NCBI RefSeq assembly: GCF_032193805.1
Contig: NZ_JAVBIK010000001.1
Span: 372,001-436,000 of the forward strand
Length of the DNA: 64,000 nucleotides
Reading direction: 5' to 3'
Source of the DNA: Rhodoferax potami
Lineage (GTDB): Bacteria > Pseudomonadota > Gammaproteobacteria > Burkholderiales > Burkholderiaceae_C
Shown here: positions 37,164 to 45,217 of the stretch, piece by piece
Layout: every line of letters starts with the position of its first letter
How positions within the stretch are numbered: the stretch's first letter is position 1
Notes under the pieces: generated by a model
Seen by the model: only the letters and a program-made list of their open reading frames with translations
What the model was told of the DNA's origin: nothing
The model's database searches: none
Made by a program: the position numbers and the translations under genes

Positions 37164-38330
37164 TCACTTGGCCACAGTTGCACTGGCAGCAGCAGCGGGC
37201 GCTACTGAATCCATAGCTGCTGGCGCTGACGCTACGGGCGCTACAGCACCTTTTGGCTGATAAACAGTGACCTTCTGGCCGGGCGACAGCACATGCACAC
37301 CGGCAACCACCACCTGCATACCCGGGGTCAGGCCCTGGGTGATGACCGCATCGTTCCCGTCGGCCGTGGCCACCACCACCGGCTGGGACTTCACCGTCAT
37401 GCTGGCGGTATCCAGCACCCAAACACTGCTGCCGGCACCAGACTTCAGCAAGGCGGTGGTTGGCAGCTTGATGACCTGCACCGCACCACGATCGAGCGAC
37501 TTGGGCACGACTGACACCGTCGTCCCCAAGGGCAAAGCGTCTTTTCCATCCAGTGCCACCTTGACGGTAAAGGTGCGGGTCACTGGGTCGGCGCTGGCGG
37601 CGACTTCGCGCACCGTGCCCTCCACCACCGTTTTGCTGGCCCAGACACGGACCTCCACTTTGGAGCCGGTCTTGATCATGGCCACCTTGTCTTCCGGTAC
37701 CGAGAACACCACATCCCGGGGGCCATCCTGGGCAATCTGCACCACCGGCGTGCCGGCCGCCACCACCTGGCCGACCTCGGCAGTCACTGCGGTCACCACA
37801 CCGGACACGTCTGCCACCAGCGTGGTGTAACCGGCTTGGTTGCCCTGGCTATTGAGCTGGGCTTGCGCTTGTTCCAGCTGGGCTTGGGCCGCTTTGAGCG
37901 CGGTATCGCGGCGCTCCAGCTCCGCACCACTGATGAAGTTCTGGTCGCGCAACTCCTTGTAGCGCTTGTAGTCGGCAGCCGCGAGGTCGCGGTTGGTTTG
38001 CGCCGCAGCCACCTGGGCGCGGGCCGCGTCGGCCGCGAGTTTGTAATCCTGGGGATCGAGCTGGGCGATCACTTGGCCCGCTTTGACCGTTTGGCCGAGA
38101 TCGACCGCACGGCGCACTACCTTGCCACCCACCCGGAAGCCCAGGCGCGATTCCACGCGGGCGCGTACGTCGGCAGAAAACTCCAAGCTCGACTGGATGC
38201 TGCCCGCCCCTACCGTCATCAACTTGACGGCGCGAACGGGTTCCTCAGGAGGCGCAGGTTTGGAACACGCGGCCAGCAACAAGGCACTGAGCAAAACCGG
38301 CGTCGCTTTCAGGATGAATCGTGGAGACAT
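37164..38330 (-). CDS. RND efflux periplasmic adaptor lipoprotein
   Basis: 388 residues. A lipoprotein signal ends in LLLAAC-SKP. A lipoyl half-motif (VGGKVVRRAVDLGQTVKAGQVIAQLD), a coiled-coil hairpin (AAQTNRDLAAADYKRYKELRD to QLEQAQAQLN), the second lipoyl half and a beta barrel follow. The last 26 residues are Ala/Val/Ser/Pro repeats encoded opposite to repeat copy J (37201-37257) and are not expected in the family. ATG 38330 begins the signal peptide; the open frame upstream to 38549 runs through the promoter. Confidence 0.92.
   Translation of the reverse strand: MSPRFILKATPVLLSALLLAACSKPAPPEEPVRAVKLMTVGAGSIQSSLEFSADVRARVESRLGFRVGGKVVRRAVDLGQTVKAGQVIAQLDPQDYKLAADAARAQVAAAQTNRDLAAADYKRYKELRDQNFISGAELERRDTALKAAQAQLEQAQAQLNSQGNQAGYTTLVADVSGVVTAVTAEVGQVVAAGTPVVQIAQDGPRDVVFSVPEDKVAMIKTGSKVEVRVWASKTVVEGTVREVAASADPVTRTFTVKVALDGKDALPLGTTVSVVPKSLDRGAVQVIKLPTTALLKSGAGSSVWVLDTASMTVKSQPVVVATADGNDAVITQGLTPGMQVVVAGVHVLSPGQKVTVYQPKGAVAPVASAPAAMDSVAPAAAASATVAK
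37201..37257 (+). repeat. GCTAT/ATAGC palindromic element, copy J
   Basis: GCTAC-tgaatcc-ATAGC stem, then TGCTGGCGC, two GCTAC blocks, GGGCGCTAC, AGCACC and TTTTGGC. It is antisense inside the 3' end of the RND adaptor gene. Confidence 0.75.
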
Positions 38331-38386
38331 GGTGACAGGGTGGGGGGTAAGGTTGAAACGGAGAGGCCCCAACCCCGCGCACGAAG

Positions 38387-38408
38387 TTAATGACCAGTTG
38401 GTTAGTAA
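38387..38408. promoter_or_regulatory. TetR-type operator upstream of the efflux operon
   Basis: A 22-bp palindrome, TTAATGACCAGTTGGTTAGTAA, matches its own complement at 16 of 22 positions and has ACCA/TGGT arms like many TetR/AcrR sites. It lies 57 bp upstream of the adaptor ATG and 77 bp upstream of divergent hpnC. No TetR gene is adjacent. Confidence 0.55.
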
Positions 38409-38484
38409 TTTAAGCGGCACATGGACCTTTGTCAAGCCGTTAGCGAAGAAGCCAGCACCGCCGCCGCACCGTGCGGAAGGCACA

Positions 38485-39360
38485 ATGCCGCCCATGTCTT
38501 CCCTGCCCGACCCCGCCACTGCGCCGCCCGCGGCCGCCCAGCCCATCACCCACTACGAGAATTTCCCGGTGGCATCGGTGCTGTGCCCCTCTCACCTGCG
38601 CCCGCCGATCGCGGCCATCTACCACTTTGCCCGCACCGCAGACGACATCGCCGATGAGGGCCACGCCACACCTGACGAGCGCTTGGCGGAGCTGGCGCTG
38701 TTTCGCACCGGCCTGAGCGAATCCCCGGAAGCTACCGCCCGCTGGCCCCAGGTCTTCGCCCCGTTGCAAGTGCAGCGCCGGGCGCATTCCTTGCCCGATC
38801 CGCTCTTGCACGCGCTGTTAGACGCGTTTGTGCAAGACATCGAGAAAACCCGTGCCGGCACCGGCTACCGCAGCCACACAGAGCTGCTGGACTACTGCAG
38901 CCGCTCTGCCAACCCGGTGGGCCGCCTGTTGCTACACCTCTATGGCGTGCAAGACGCCCAGTCGCTGGCCATGAGCGACGACATCTGCTCGGCCCTGCAA
39001 CTGATCAACTTCTGGCAAGACCTGAGCACCGACATTCCCCGGGGCCGCTTTTACCTCCCCCACGACGAATGTGTGCGCTTCGGCGTCAAGCAAGCCGACA
39101 TCTTGGCGCAACAAGACACCGAAAATACTCGCAAATTGATAGCATCTTGCACAAGCACCGCAAGGGCTCACATGCAAAATGGTATGGAATTGGTGCACCG
39201 CCTGCCTGGGCGTGCCGGCTGGGAGCTCAGGCTCGTAGTCCAAGGCGGACTCCGGATTCTGGACAAGATTGCCGCACTAGACCACGCTACCCTCCAGCGC
39301 CGCCCCAAACTCCATGCGTGGGACTATGGCGTCATGCTGTGGCGCGCGGTGTGGATGTAG
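38485..39360 (+). CDS. hpnC: Squalene synthase HpnC
   Basis: 291 residues of the trans-isoprenyl diphosphate synthase fold. First Asp-rich motif FARTADDIADEGHA, second LINFWQDLSTDIPRGRFYLP. HpnC, HpnD and HpnE together convert farnesyl diphosphate to squalene: HpnD makes presqualene diphosphate, HpnC makes hydroxysqualene, HpnE reduces it. GGAAGG precedes ATG 38485. A stretch at about residues 215-232 (ENTRKLIASCTSTARAHMQNG split) corresponds to repeat copy D. Confidence 0.93.
   Translation: MPPMSSLPDPATAPPAAAQPITHYENFPVASVLCPSHLRPPIAAIYHFARTADDIADEGHATPDERLAELALFRTGLSESPEATARWPQVFAPLQVQRRAHSLPDPLLHALLDAFVQDIEKTRAGTGYRSHTELLDYCSRSANPVGRLLLHLYGVQDAQSLAMSDDICSALQLINFWQDLSTDIPRGRFYLPHDECVRFGVKQADILAQQDTENTRKLIASCTSTARAHMQNGMELVHRLPGRAGWELRLVVQGGLRILDKIAALDHATLQRRPKLHAWDYGVMLWRAVWM
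39125..39180 (+). repeat. GCTAT/ATAGC palindromic element, copy D (inside hpnC)
   Basis: TACT-cgcaaattg-ATAGC, then ATCTTGCACAAGC, CGCAAGGGCT and ATGCAAAAT. It matches the right half of copy A well. Confidence 0.65.
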
Positions 39361-39374
39361 CGACAATACCGCCC

Positions 39375-40214
39375 ATGACACCAGAGCAATACGTCCAGGA
39401 AAAAGCCGCCGCCTCCGGCAGCAGCTTCTACTACGCCTTTCTTTTTCTGCCCGCCCCGCGCCGTGCCGCCATTACCGCCTTTTATGCCTTCTGCCGCGAG
39501 GTGGACGATGTGGTGGACGACATGGTCGATGCCGGTGTAGCCGCCACCAAACTTGCATGGTGGCGCAATGAGGTGCAGCAATCCTTCAAGGGCAGCCCCA
39601 CCCACCCGGTCATGAAGGCGCTGATGCCCCACGCCGCCACCTACACCATCGAAACCCGGCACCTGCTGGCGGTGATTGACGGCTGCCAAATGGACCTGGA
39701 GCAAACCCGCTACCTCGACTACCCCGGCCTGCAGCGCTACTGCCACCTGGTAGCCGGCGTGGTGGGCGAAGTGGCGGCCGGCATCTTCGGCCAAACCGAT
39801 CCGCAAACCACCTCATATGCCCACAAGCTGGGCCAAGCCCTGCAGCTCACCAACATCCTGCGCGACGTGGGCGAAGACGCGATGCGCGGCCGCATTTATC
39901 TGCCAGTCAACGAACTGCAGCAGTTCGATGTAAAGGCCCACGAAATCCTGAAACGCACCTACTCTGACCGCTTTGTGGCGCTGATGAAGTTTCAAGCCCA
40001 GCGCGCCCAAGGACTGTATGACGAGGCCCTGGCCCTGCTGCCCGCTGCCGACCGCCGTGCCCAGAAGCCCGGTCTGATGATGGCCAGCATCTACCGCGCC
40101 TTGCTCACCGAAATTGAGCGTGACAACTTCCAGGTGCTGCACCAGCGCGTCAGCCTTACACCGCTGCGCAAGTTCTGGCTCGCTTGGAAGGTGCAGGCCC
40201 TCGGCCGCCTATGA
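39375..40214 (+). CDS. hpnD: Presqualene diphosphate synthase HpnD
   Basis: 279 residues. YYAFLFLPAPRRAAITAFYAFCREVDDVVDD carries the first Asp-rich motif in split form (CREVDDVVDD), and LTNILRDVGEDAMRGRIYLP the second. It condenses two farnesyl diphosphates. It begins 14 bp after hpnC in the same operon. Confidence 0.95.
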   Translation: MTPEQYVQEKAAASGSSFYYAFLFLPAPRRAAITAFYAFCREVDDVVDDMVDAGVAATKLAWWRNEVQQSFKGSPTHPVMKALMPHAATYTIETRHLLAVIDGCQMDLEQTRYLDYPGLQRYCHLVAGVVGEVAAGIFGQTDPQTTSYAHKLGQALQLTNILRDVGEDAMRGRIYLPVNELQQFDVKAHEILKRTYSDRFVALMKFQAQRAQGLYDEALALLPAADRRAQKPGLMMASIYRALLTEIERDNFQVLHQRVSLTPLRKFWLAWKVQALGRL

Positions 40215-40218
40215 GTAT

Positions 40219-40300
40219 GGCCCCCACGCTCCGCCGCTTCGCGGGTCGCTGCCCCCCGAGGGGGTGCGGCTCTCACCTTGGGGCGGCCCTACGGTGTAGC
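40219..40300. repeat. GC-rich extragenic repeat of the Comamonadaceae type
   Basis: The 127-bp gap between hpnD and hpnE holds CCACGCTCCGCCGCTTCGCG, GCTGCCCCCCGAGGGGG (a stem) and CCTTGGGGCGGCCC. I recognise this string from intergenic regions of many Comamonadaceae genomes. Its role is unknown. Confidence 0.6.
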
Positions 40301-40341
40301 CCGGCCTCCGCGCCCCGCCGCACCACTGCTGTCGTCAGCTC

Positions 40342-41649
40342 ATGCGCGTAGCCATCGTCGGCGCCGGCTGGGCCGGGATGGCGGCTGCGGTCACGGCGAT
40401 ACGTGCCGGGCACCATGCTATTGTTTTTGAAGCATCTCGCGCAGTCGGTGGGCGGGCCAGGGCACTCCAGGGCACCTTGCCGGACGGCACGCCGGTGGTG
40501 CTGGACAACGGCCAACACATCCTGATCGGGGCCTACACCCGCACACTGGAGTTGATGCGCTCGGTGAGCGCAGACCCGGCGACCTACCTGAAGCGCCTGC
40601 CGCTGGACCTGCGCCATCCTGATGGTGCGGGCATCGCGCTGCCCCTGTGGCCCAGCCCCTTGGATGCAGTGGCCGGTATTGCCACCGCGCAGGGCTGGAC
40701 CTGGGCGGATCGCTGGAGTCTGGTGCGGGCGTCGATCGGCTGGCAGATAAGCCGCTTTCGCTGCGCGCCCGGCACCACGGTGGCAGACTTGTGCCGCCAA
40801 GTCAGCCCCACCGTCCAGTCCACCTTGATTGACCCCTTGTGCGTCTCGGCGCTCAATACGCCAGCGGACCGTGCCTGCGGCCAGGTGTTCCTGACAGTGC
40901 TGCGCGATTCGCTATTCGGCGGGCGCGGCAGCTCCAACCTGCTGCTACCCACCACCGACATGGCGCGCCTGTTCCCGGCCACCGCAGCGACTTGGCTGCA
41001 GGCCAACGGGGGCGAGGTCCGCGCCGGCATGCGCGTCACGCGCTTGGAGGCCGCCGCCCCGGGCACCGCAGGCCGCTGGCAGCTCAACGGAGAAGTGTTT
41101 GACGCAGTGATCTGGGCCACTTCATCATCCAATGCGGCCTCAGCCCTCATGGAATCTGCGCAACACGCTACTGAAAATATAGCAATTGATCTGCGCACTT
41201 GGGCGACTACCGCGGGTGCACTGCAGTTTGAATCGATTGCCACCGTCTACGCCCATAGTCAGACTGCCAGCCTTGCGCGCCCCATGGTCGCTTTGCGCAG
41301 TGATGCCGCCTGCCCTGCCCAGTTTGTGTTTGACCGCGGCCAGCTGGACGGCACCCACGGTCTCTTGGCATTTGTGGTGAGTGCCAGCAGCGGCGACAAA
41401 GACACCATCGAACAACAAGTGCTGACCCAAGCCCGCACCCAACTGGGTTTGGAATTGGTAGCGGTGCAAACCGTGATCGAAAAGCGCGCGACCTTTGCCT
41501 GCACCCCCGCGCTGCAGCGCCCGCCAGCGACGATTGCACCCGGCTTGTGGGCTTGCGGCGACTATGTGGCTGGGCCTTACCCGGCCACACTGGAAGGTGC
41601 AGTGCGTAGCGGCACAGAGGCCGCGGGCCTGCTGGCGGCGATAGACTGA
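40342..41649 (+). CDS. hpnE: Hydroxysqualene dehydroxylase HpnE (FAD amine-oxidase fold)
   Basis: 435 residues. The N-terminal dinucleotide motif AIVGAGWAGMAAA is followed by FEASRAVGGRARAL and DNGQHILIGAYTRTLELM. The C-terminal FAD contact is GLWACGDYVAGPYPATLEGAVRSG. It completes squalene synthesis after HpnC and HpnD. The segment around residues 276-296 (ATENIAIDLRTWATTAGAL) coincides with repeat copy F, and residues 26-40 with weak copy E. Confidence 0.93.
   Translation: MRVAIVGAGWAGMAAAVTAIRAGHHAIVFEASRAVGGRARALQGTLPDGTPVVLDNGQHILIGAYTRTLELMRSVSADPATYLKRLPLDLRHPDGAGIALPLWPSPLDAVAGIATAQGWTWADRWSLVRASIGWQISRFRCAPGTTVADLCRQVSPTVQSTLIDPLCVSALNTPADRACGQVFLTVLRDSLFGGRGSSNLLLPTTDMARLFPATAATWLQANGGEVRAGMRVTRLEAAAPGTAGRWQLNGEVFDAVIWATSSSNAASALMESAQHATENIAIDLRTWATTAGALQFESIATVYAHSQTASLARPMVALRSDAACPAQFVFDRGQLDGTHGLLAFVVSASSGDKDTIEQQVLTQARTQLGLELVAVQTVIEKRATFACTPALQRPPATIAPGLWACGDYVAGPYPATLEGAVRSGTEAAGLLAAID
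40417..40463 (+). repeat. GCTAT/ATAGC-like element, copy E (weak, inside hpnE)
   Basis: GCTATT-gttttt-GAAGC, then ATCTCGCGCA and GGGCGGGCCAGGGCA. About 30 of 48 positions match copy A. The encoded HAIVFEASRAVGGRAR is also normal for the family, so resemblance may be partly chance. Confidence 0.35.
41167..41230 (+). repeat. GCTAT/ATAGC palindromic element, copy F (inside hpnE)
   Basis: GCTACTGAAAATATAGC, nearly identical in its stem to copy G (GCTACCAAAAATATAGC), then CTGCGCACTTGGGC and GCGGGTGC. Confidence 0.7.
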
Positions 41650-41673
41650 TATCCACGGTATTTGGAGACGCAT

Positions 41674-44073
41674 TTGAAATTCATGGTCAAACTCATGGCG
41701 GGCCTGCTTGCTCTGGTTTTACTGGCGGTCGTCGGCGTGGGCGGCTGGTACCTTTACAAAAAGCAACCAGTCCGCAGCGGCGTGGTGGAGCTGCAAAATC
41801 TGCAAGGGAACGTCACCGTCCGGTATGACGAGCGCGGCGTTCCGCACATCACCGCAGACAACGAGGCCGACCTATACCGCGCCCTAGGCTATGTGCACGC
41901 GCAAGACCGGCTGTTCCAACTGGAGATGGTCAGGCGCCTGGCCAATGGCGAGTTGGCAGAAGTGCTGGGCCCCAAACTGCTGGACGTCGACAAACTCTTC
42001 CGCACCCTGGGCCTGCGCGAACACGCCAAAAAAGTGGTGGCGGCCATGGACCGCAACGCCCCCGAAAGCCGAGCCCTGCTGAGCTACATCGACGGGATCA
42101 ACCAGTGGCAAGACAGCCACCGCGCTCCGCTGGAGTTTGATATTTTGGGTATCCCGCAACAGCCGTTCACCCCCGAAGACACCTATGCCGTGGGCGGGTA
42201 CCTCGCCTACAGTTTTGCCGCCGCCTTCCGGACCGAACCGCTCATGACCTTCATCCGGGACCGGCTCGGGCCCGACTATTTGCGGGCATTTGATGTCGAT
42301 TGGCACCCCGAGGGTGTATTGACCCCGATCTCCGGCATGACTCCCGACGCATGGAACAGCCTCCAACGCGTGGCCGGTGTGAGCCTGCAGGCCAGCGAGC
42401 TGGGCGGCATACCGCTGCTCGAAGGAAGTAACGCCTGGGCCGTCTCTGGCAAGCGCACCGCATCGGGCAGCCCGATGCTGGCCGGTGACCCGCATATCTC
42501 GTTTTCAGCACCGTCCGTGTGGTACGAGGCCCATCTGAGCACGCCGGAGTTTGAGCTTTTCGGGCACTTTCAGGCCCTGAACCCGATGGCGCTGCTGGGT
42601 CACAACCACGACTTCGGCTGGAGTTTGACGATGTTCCAGAACGACGACGTCGACTTCATTGCCGAGCAGGTCAACCCCGACAACCCTCAACAAGTGTGGC
42701 ACCAGGGCAACTGGGTCGACATGGTGAGCCGGACCGAGCTGATTCAGGTCAAGGGTGCGGCACCGGAGCGCATGGTGGTGCGAACCACGCCGCAGGGGCC
42801 GGTGATCAACGATGCGTTCAAAGAAAGCTTGGGAACACGGCCCATCTCCATGTGGTGGGCGTTTTACGCCACCGAGAACCCTGCCATCCGGGGCTTTTAC
42901 GAGCTCAACCGCGCAGACACCTTGGACAAGGCCCGCGAGGCTTCCAGCAAACTCCACGCGCCCGGCCTGAATATCGTGTGGGCCAACGCAGAGGGCGACA
43001 TCGGTTGGTGGGCCGCGGCCAAGCTGCCCTTGCGCCCGCAAGGCGTGAACCCGACGTTTATCCTGGATGCGGCCAAAGGCGAGGCGGACAAACCCGGTTT
43101 TTACGCCTTCCGCTTCAACCCGCAGGAAGAGAACCCGGCGCGCGGCTACATCGTCTCGGCCAACCACCAACCTCTGCCCAAAAGCGGTGTGCCGGTGCCC
43201 GGCTACTACAACTTGCCGGACCGGGCGCAACGGCTCGATACCCTGCTCAACACCCCCAACATGAAGTGGACCAGTGTCGAGACCCGCAAGCTGATGCTGG
43301 ACGTCAACAACAACTATGGCCCCCGCATTCTGCGCAACCTCCTGCCGGCCATGAATGCGGTCGTCACCGACCCCAACGAAAAAGCCTTTATGGAGCCCCT
43401 CACCAACTGGGACGGCACCTATGACGAGGGCAGTATTGCGGCCACCCTGTTTACCCAAATGATGTACGAGTTGGCCAAAGCTGCATTTGCCGACGAACTG
43501 GGCCCCGTGCAGTTTGCGAACCTGCTGGAAACTCGCGCACTCGACTTCGCCCTGCCGCTATTGGTCGCGGACAACAATTCGCCCTGGTGGGACGATGTCA
43601 GCACGCCGGCCAAAGAAAGCCACTTTGAGACGACCCGTATCGCCTGGTCCAACACCCTGAAGCACCTGCAAGGTCTGTATGGCACCAGCCTTTTAGACTG
43701 GCGCTGGGGTGTGGCCCACACCTTGACCCACGGGCACCCGCTGGGCCGGCAAAAGCCACTGGACAAGATTTTTAACGTGGGGCCTTTTCAAGTGCCCGGC
43801 GGTCGCGAAACGCCAAACAACCTATCGGGCACGCTGGGGCCCGCCCCTTGGGCGGTCACCTCCGGCCCGTCGACGCGACGGGTGATTGATTTTGCAGACG
43901 CAGGCAAAGCCGTGGGCATCAATCCGCTCGGCCAAAGCGGCGTGTGGCCCGACAAGCATTACGCCGATCAGGCTGAAAAATATGCCAAGGGCGAGTTCGT
44001 GCGCATGTGGCTCGACGAAGCCGACGTAATCGCCCGCACCGAAAGCACTCTTACGCTGCGGCCGGCCCGCTAA
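41674..44073 (+). CDS. Penicillin acylase family protein (Ntn hydrolase)
   Basis: 799 residues. An N-terminal membrane or signal helix (about 5-28) is followed by the alpha chain with VRYDERGVPHITADNEADLYRALGYVHAQDRLFQLE. The autocatalytic Gly-Ser junction is at EGSNAWAVSG, Ser about residue 252, where the beta chain begins. Members hydrolyse penicillins, acyl-homoserine lactones or other amides; the substrate is unknown. TTG 41674 is preferred as start because GGAG lies 6 nt ahead; ATG 41683 is 15 nt away. The 3' end overlaps the convergent HAD gene by 23 bp. Confidence 0.92.
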   Translation: MKFMVKLMAGLLALVLLAVVGVGGWYLYKKQPVRSGVVELQNLQGNVTVRYDERGVPHITADNEADLYRALGYVHAQDRLFQLEMVRRLANGELAEVLGPKLLDVDKLFRTLGLREHAKKVVAAMDRNAPESRALLSYIDGINQWQDSHRAPLEFDILGIPQQPFTPEDTYAVGGYLAYSFAAAFRTEPLMTFIRDRLGPDYLRAFDVDWHPEGVLTPISGMTPDAWNSLQRVAGVSLQASELGGIPLLEGSNAWAVSGKRTASGSPMLAGDPHISFSAPSVWYEAHLSTPEFELFGHFQALNPMALLGHNHDFGWSLTMFQNDDVDFIAEQVNPDNPQQVWHQGNWVDMVSRTELIQVKGAAPERMVVRTTPQGPVINDAFKESLGTRPISMWWAFYATENPAIRGFYELNRADTLDKAREASSKLHAPGLNIVWANAEGDIGWWAAAKLPLRPQGVNPTFILDAAKGEADKPGFYAFRFNPQEENPARGYIVSANHQPLPKSGVPVPGYYNLPDRAQRLDTLLNTPNMKWTSVETRKLMLDVNNNYGPRILRNLLPAMNAVVTDPNEKAFMEPLTNWDGTYDEGSIAATLFTQMMYELAKAAFADELGPVQFANLLETRALDFALPLLVADNNSPWWDDVSTPAKESHFETTRIAWSNTLKHLQGLYGTSLLDWRWGVAHTLTHGHPLGRQKPLDKIFNVGPFQVPGGRETPNNLSGTLGPAPWAVTSGPSTRRVIDFADAGKAVGINPLGQSGVWPDKHYADQAEKYAKGEFVRMWLDEADVIARTESTLTLRPAR

Positions 44074-44758
44074 GCAAGTCTTGCAGCTCCCGCAGGCTGC
44101 CCACGGTGGCGTGCGGGTATTGGGTGAAAGACCAGAGGTGCTCCTCCCGGTTCACCCACACGGTTTGCATGCCCACACCCAAGGCGCCCAAAACGTCCAG
44201 TGCTGCGTCATCTCCGATATGCAATACCTCTTCGGCTTTGACGCCTACCGATGCGCAGGCCGCTGCAAAAATACGCGGGTCCGGCTTGCCCACGCCTGCA
44301 TCCCGCGCGCTCACACTGGCCGCAAAGTAACGGCCAATGCCCACGCGGTGCACATCCGCATTGCCATTGCTCACTGCAACGATCGGCCAACGGGCCGCCA
44401 TGGCGTCGAGCAAAGGAATCGCATCCTCAAACAGCTCTACCTGCATGCGGGCATCAAAAAACACCTCAAACGCAGGCTCCGCCAAAGTCGAGTCATCGCC
44501 ACTGCGTTGCAGGGCCAGCCGGATGGACTCACGCCGCAGCACGCTCAGGTCATGGGCGTGGTCTGCCCATTGCGCTTCGGTATCCGCACGCAGCAACTGA
44601 CGCTGGTGGGGGTCGGCATACATGACAGCGGTGCGGGGCGCGTGTGCCGTGAGCCATTCGCGCAACAGGTCTTCGGCCCGGTGAATCGCAGGCCACACGG
44701 GCCACAAGGTGTCGTCCAGATCAAGGGTAATGGCGCGGATGCGGCTCAAGTTCAGCAT
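44051..44758 (-). CDS. HAD family hydrolase
   Basis: 235 residues. Motif I is LDLDDTLWPVWP (nucleophile and acid Asp), motif II WPIVAVSNGN, motif III a Lys in AGVGKPDPRIF, motif IV HIGDDAALDVLGAL. The alpha-helical cap type fits subfamily IA, so a small phosphomonoester is the likely substrate. ATG 44758 (MLNLSRIRAITLDLDD) is used. It converges on and overlaps the penicillin acylase gene by 23 bp. Confidence 0.9.
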   Translation of the reverse strand: MLNLSRIRAITLDLDDTLWPVWPAIHRAEDLLREWLTAHAPRTAVMYADPHQRQLLRADTEAQWADHAHDLSVLRRESIRLALQRSGDDSTLAEPAFEVFFDARMQVELFEDAIPLLDAMAARWPIVAVSNGNADVHRVGIGRYFAASVSARDAGVGKPDPRIFAAACASVGVKAEEVLHIGDDAALDVLGALGVGMQTVWVNREEHLWSFTQYPHATVGSLRELQDLLSGPAAA

Positions 44759-44887
44759 GGGGCAGTGCGCGACTCGCGGGAGCCGCCAAAACAACGGAGG
44801 AAGCTGTGAGGGTACACACAAACGGCGCCGCACCGGGCCGCACAGAGCGCTACTATCAAGCCTGTTGCTTTAACGACCCATTCACCC

Positions 44888-45190
44888 ATGCCCGCCATCA
44901 CGCTTGATATGCCCAGCCCGACGGGCGAACAACTCAAAGCTGCCCGCTTGGCTGCCGGCCTGAATCAGGCCCAGGCCGCTCAACTGCTAGGCTACTCCTT
45001 GCAAACCGGAAGCCGCGGCGGCCTGCAGTCCCGCACCTGGCAAGCCCTGGAAAGCCCGACCGATGACCGCAACATGCAGGGCCCGGTATTTGCCATGTTT
45101 TTGCTGCTCACCGGGCAACACCCCACACTCCAATTGGTAGAAAAAGAGCTCAGCGATACGCCCCTGCCCTCCAGCACCGAAGCCGACTGA
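44888..45190 (+). CDS. Small protein with XRE-like helix-turn-helix
   Basis: 100 residues. TGEQLKAARLAAGLNQAQAAQLLGY is an XRE-type start, but a loop (SLQTGSRGGLQSRTWQALES) is inserted in the recognition-helix region. A C-terminal segment (VFAMFLLLTGQHPTLQLVEKE) resembles HTH proteins of unknown role in betaproteobacteria. It lies 27 bp before hemH on the same strand and may be co-transcribed. Confidence 0.7.
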   Translation: MPAITLDMPSPTGEQLKAARLAAGLNQAQAAQLLGYSLQTGSRGGLQSRTWQALESPTDDRNMQGPVFAMFLLLTGQHPTLQLVEKELSDTPLPSSTEAD

Positions 45191-45217
45191 CACTCACCGC
45201 GACTGAATATTTCTCTC

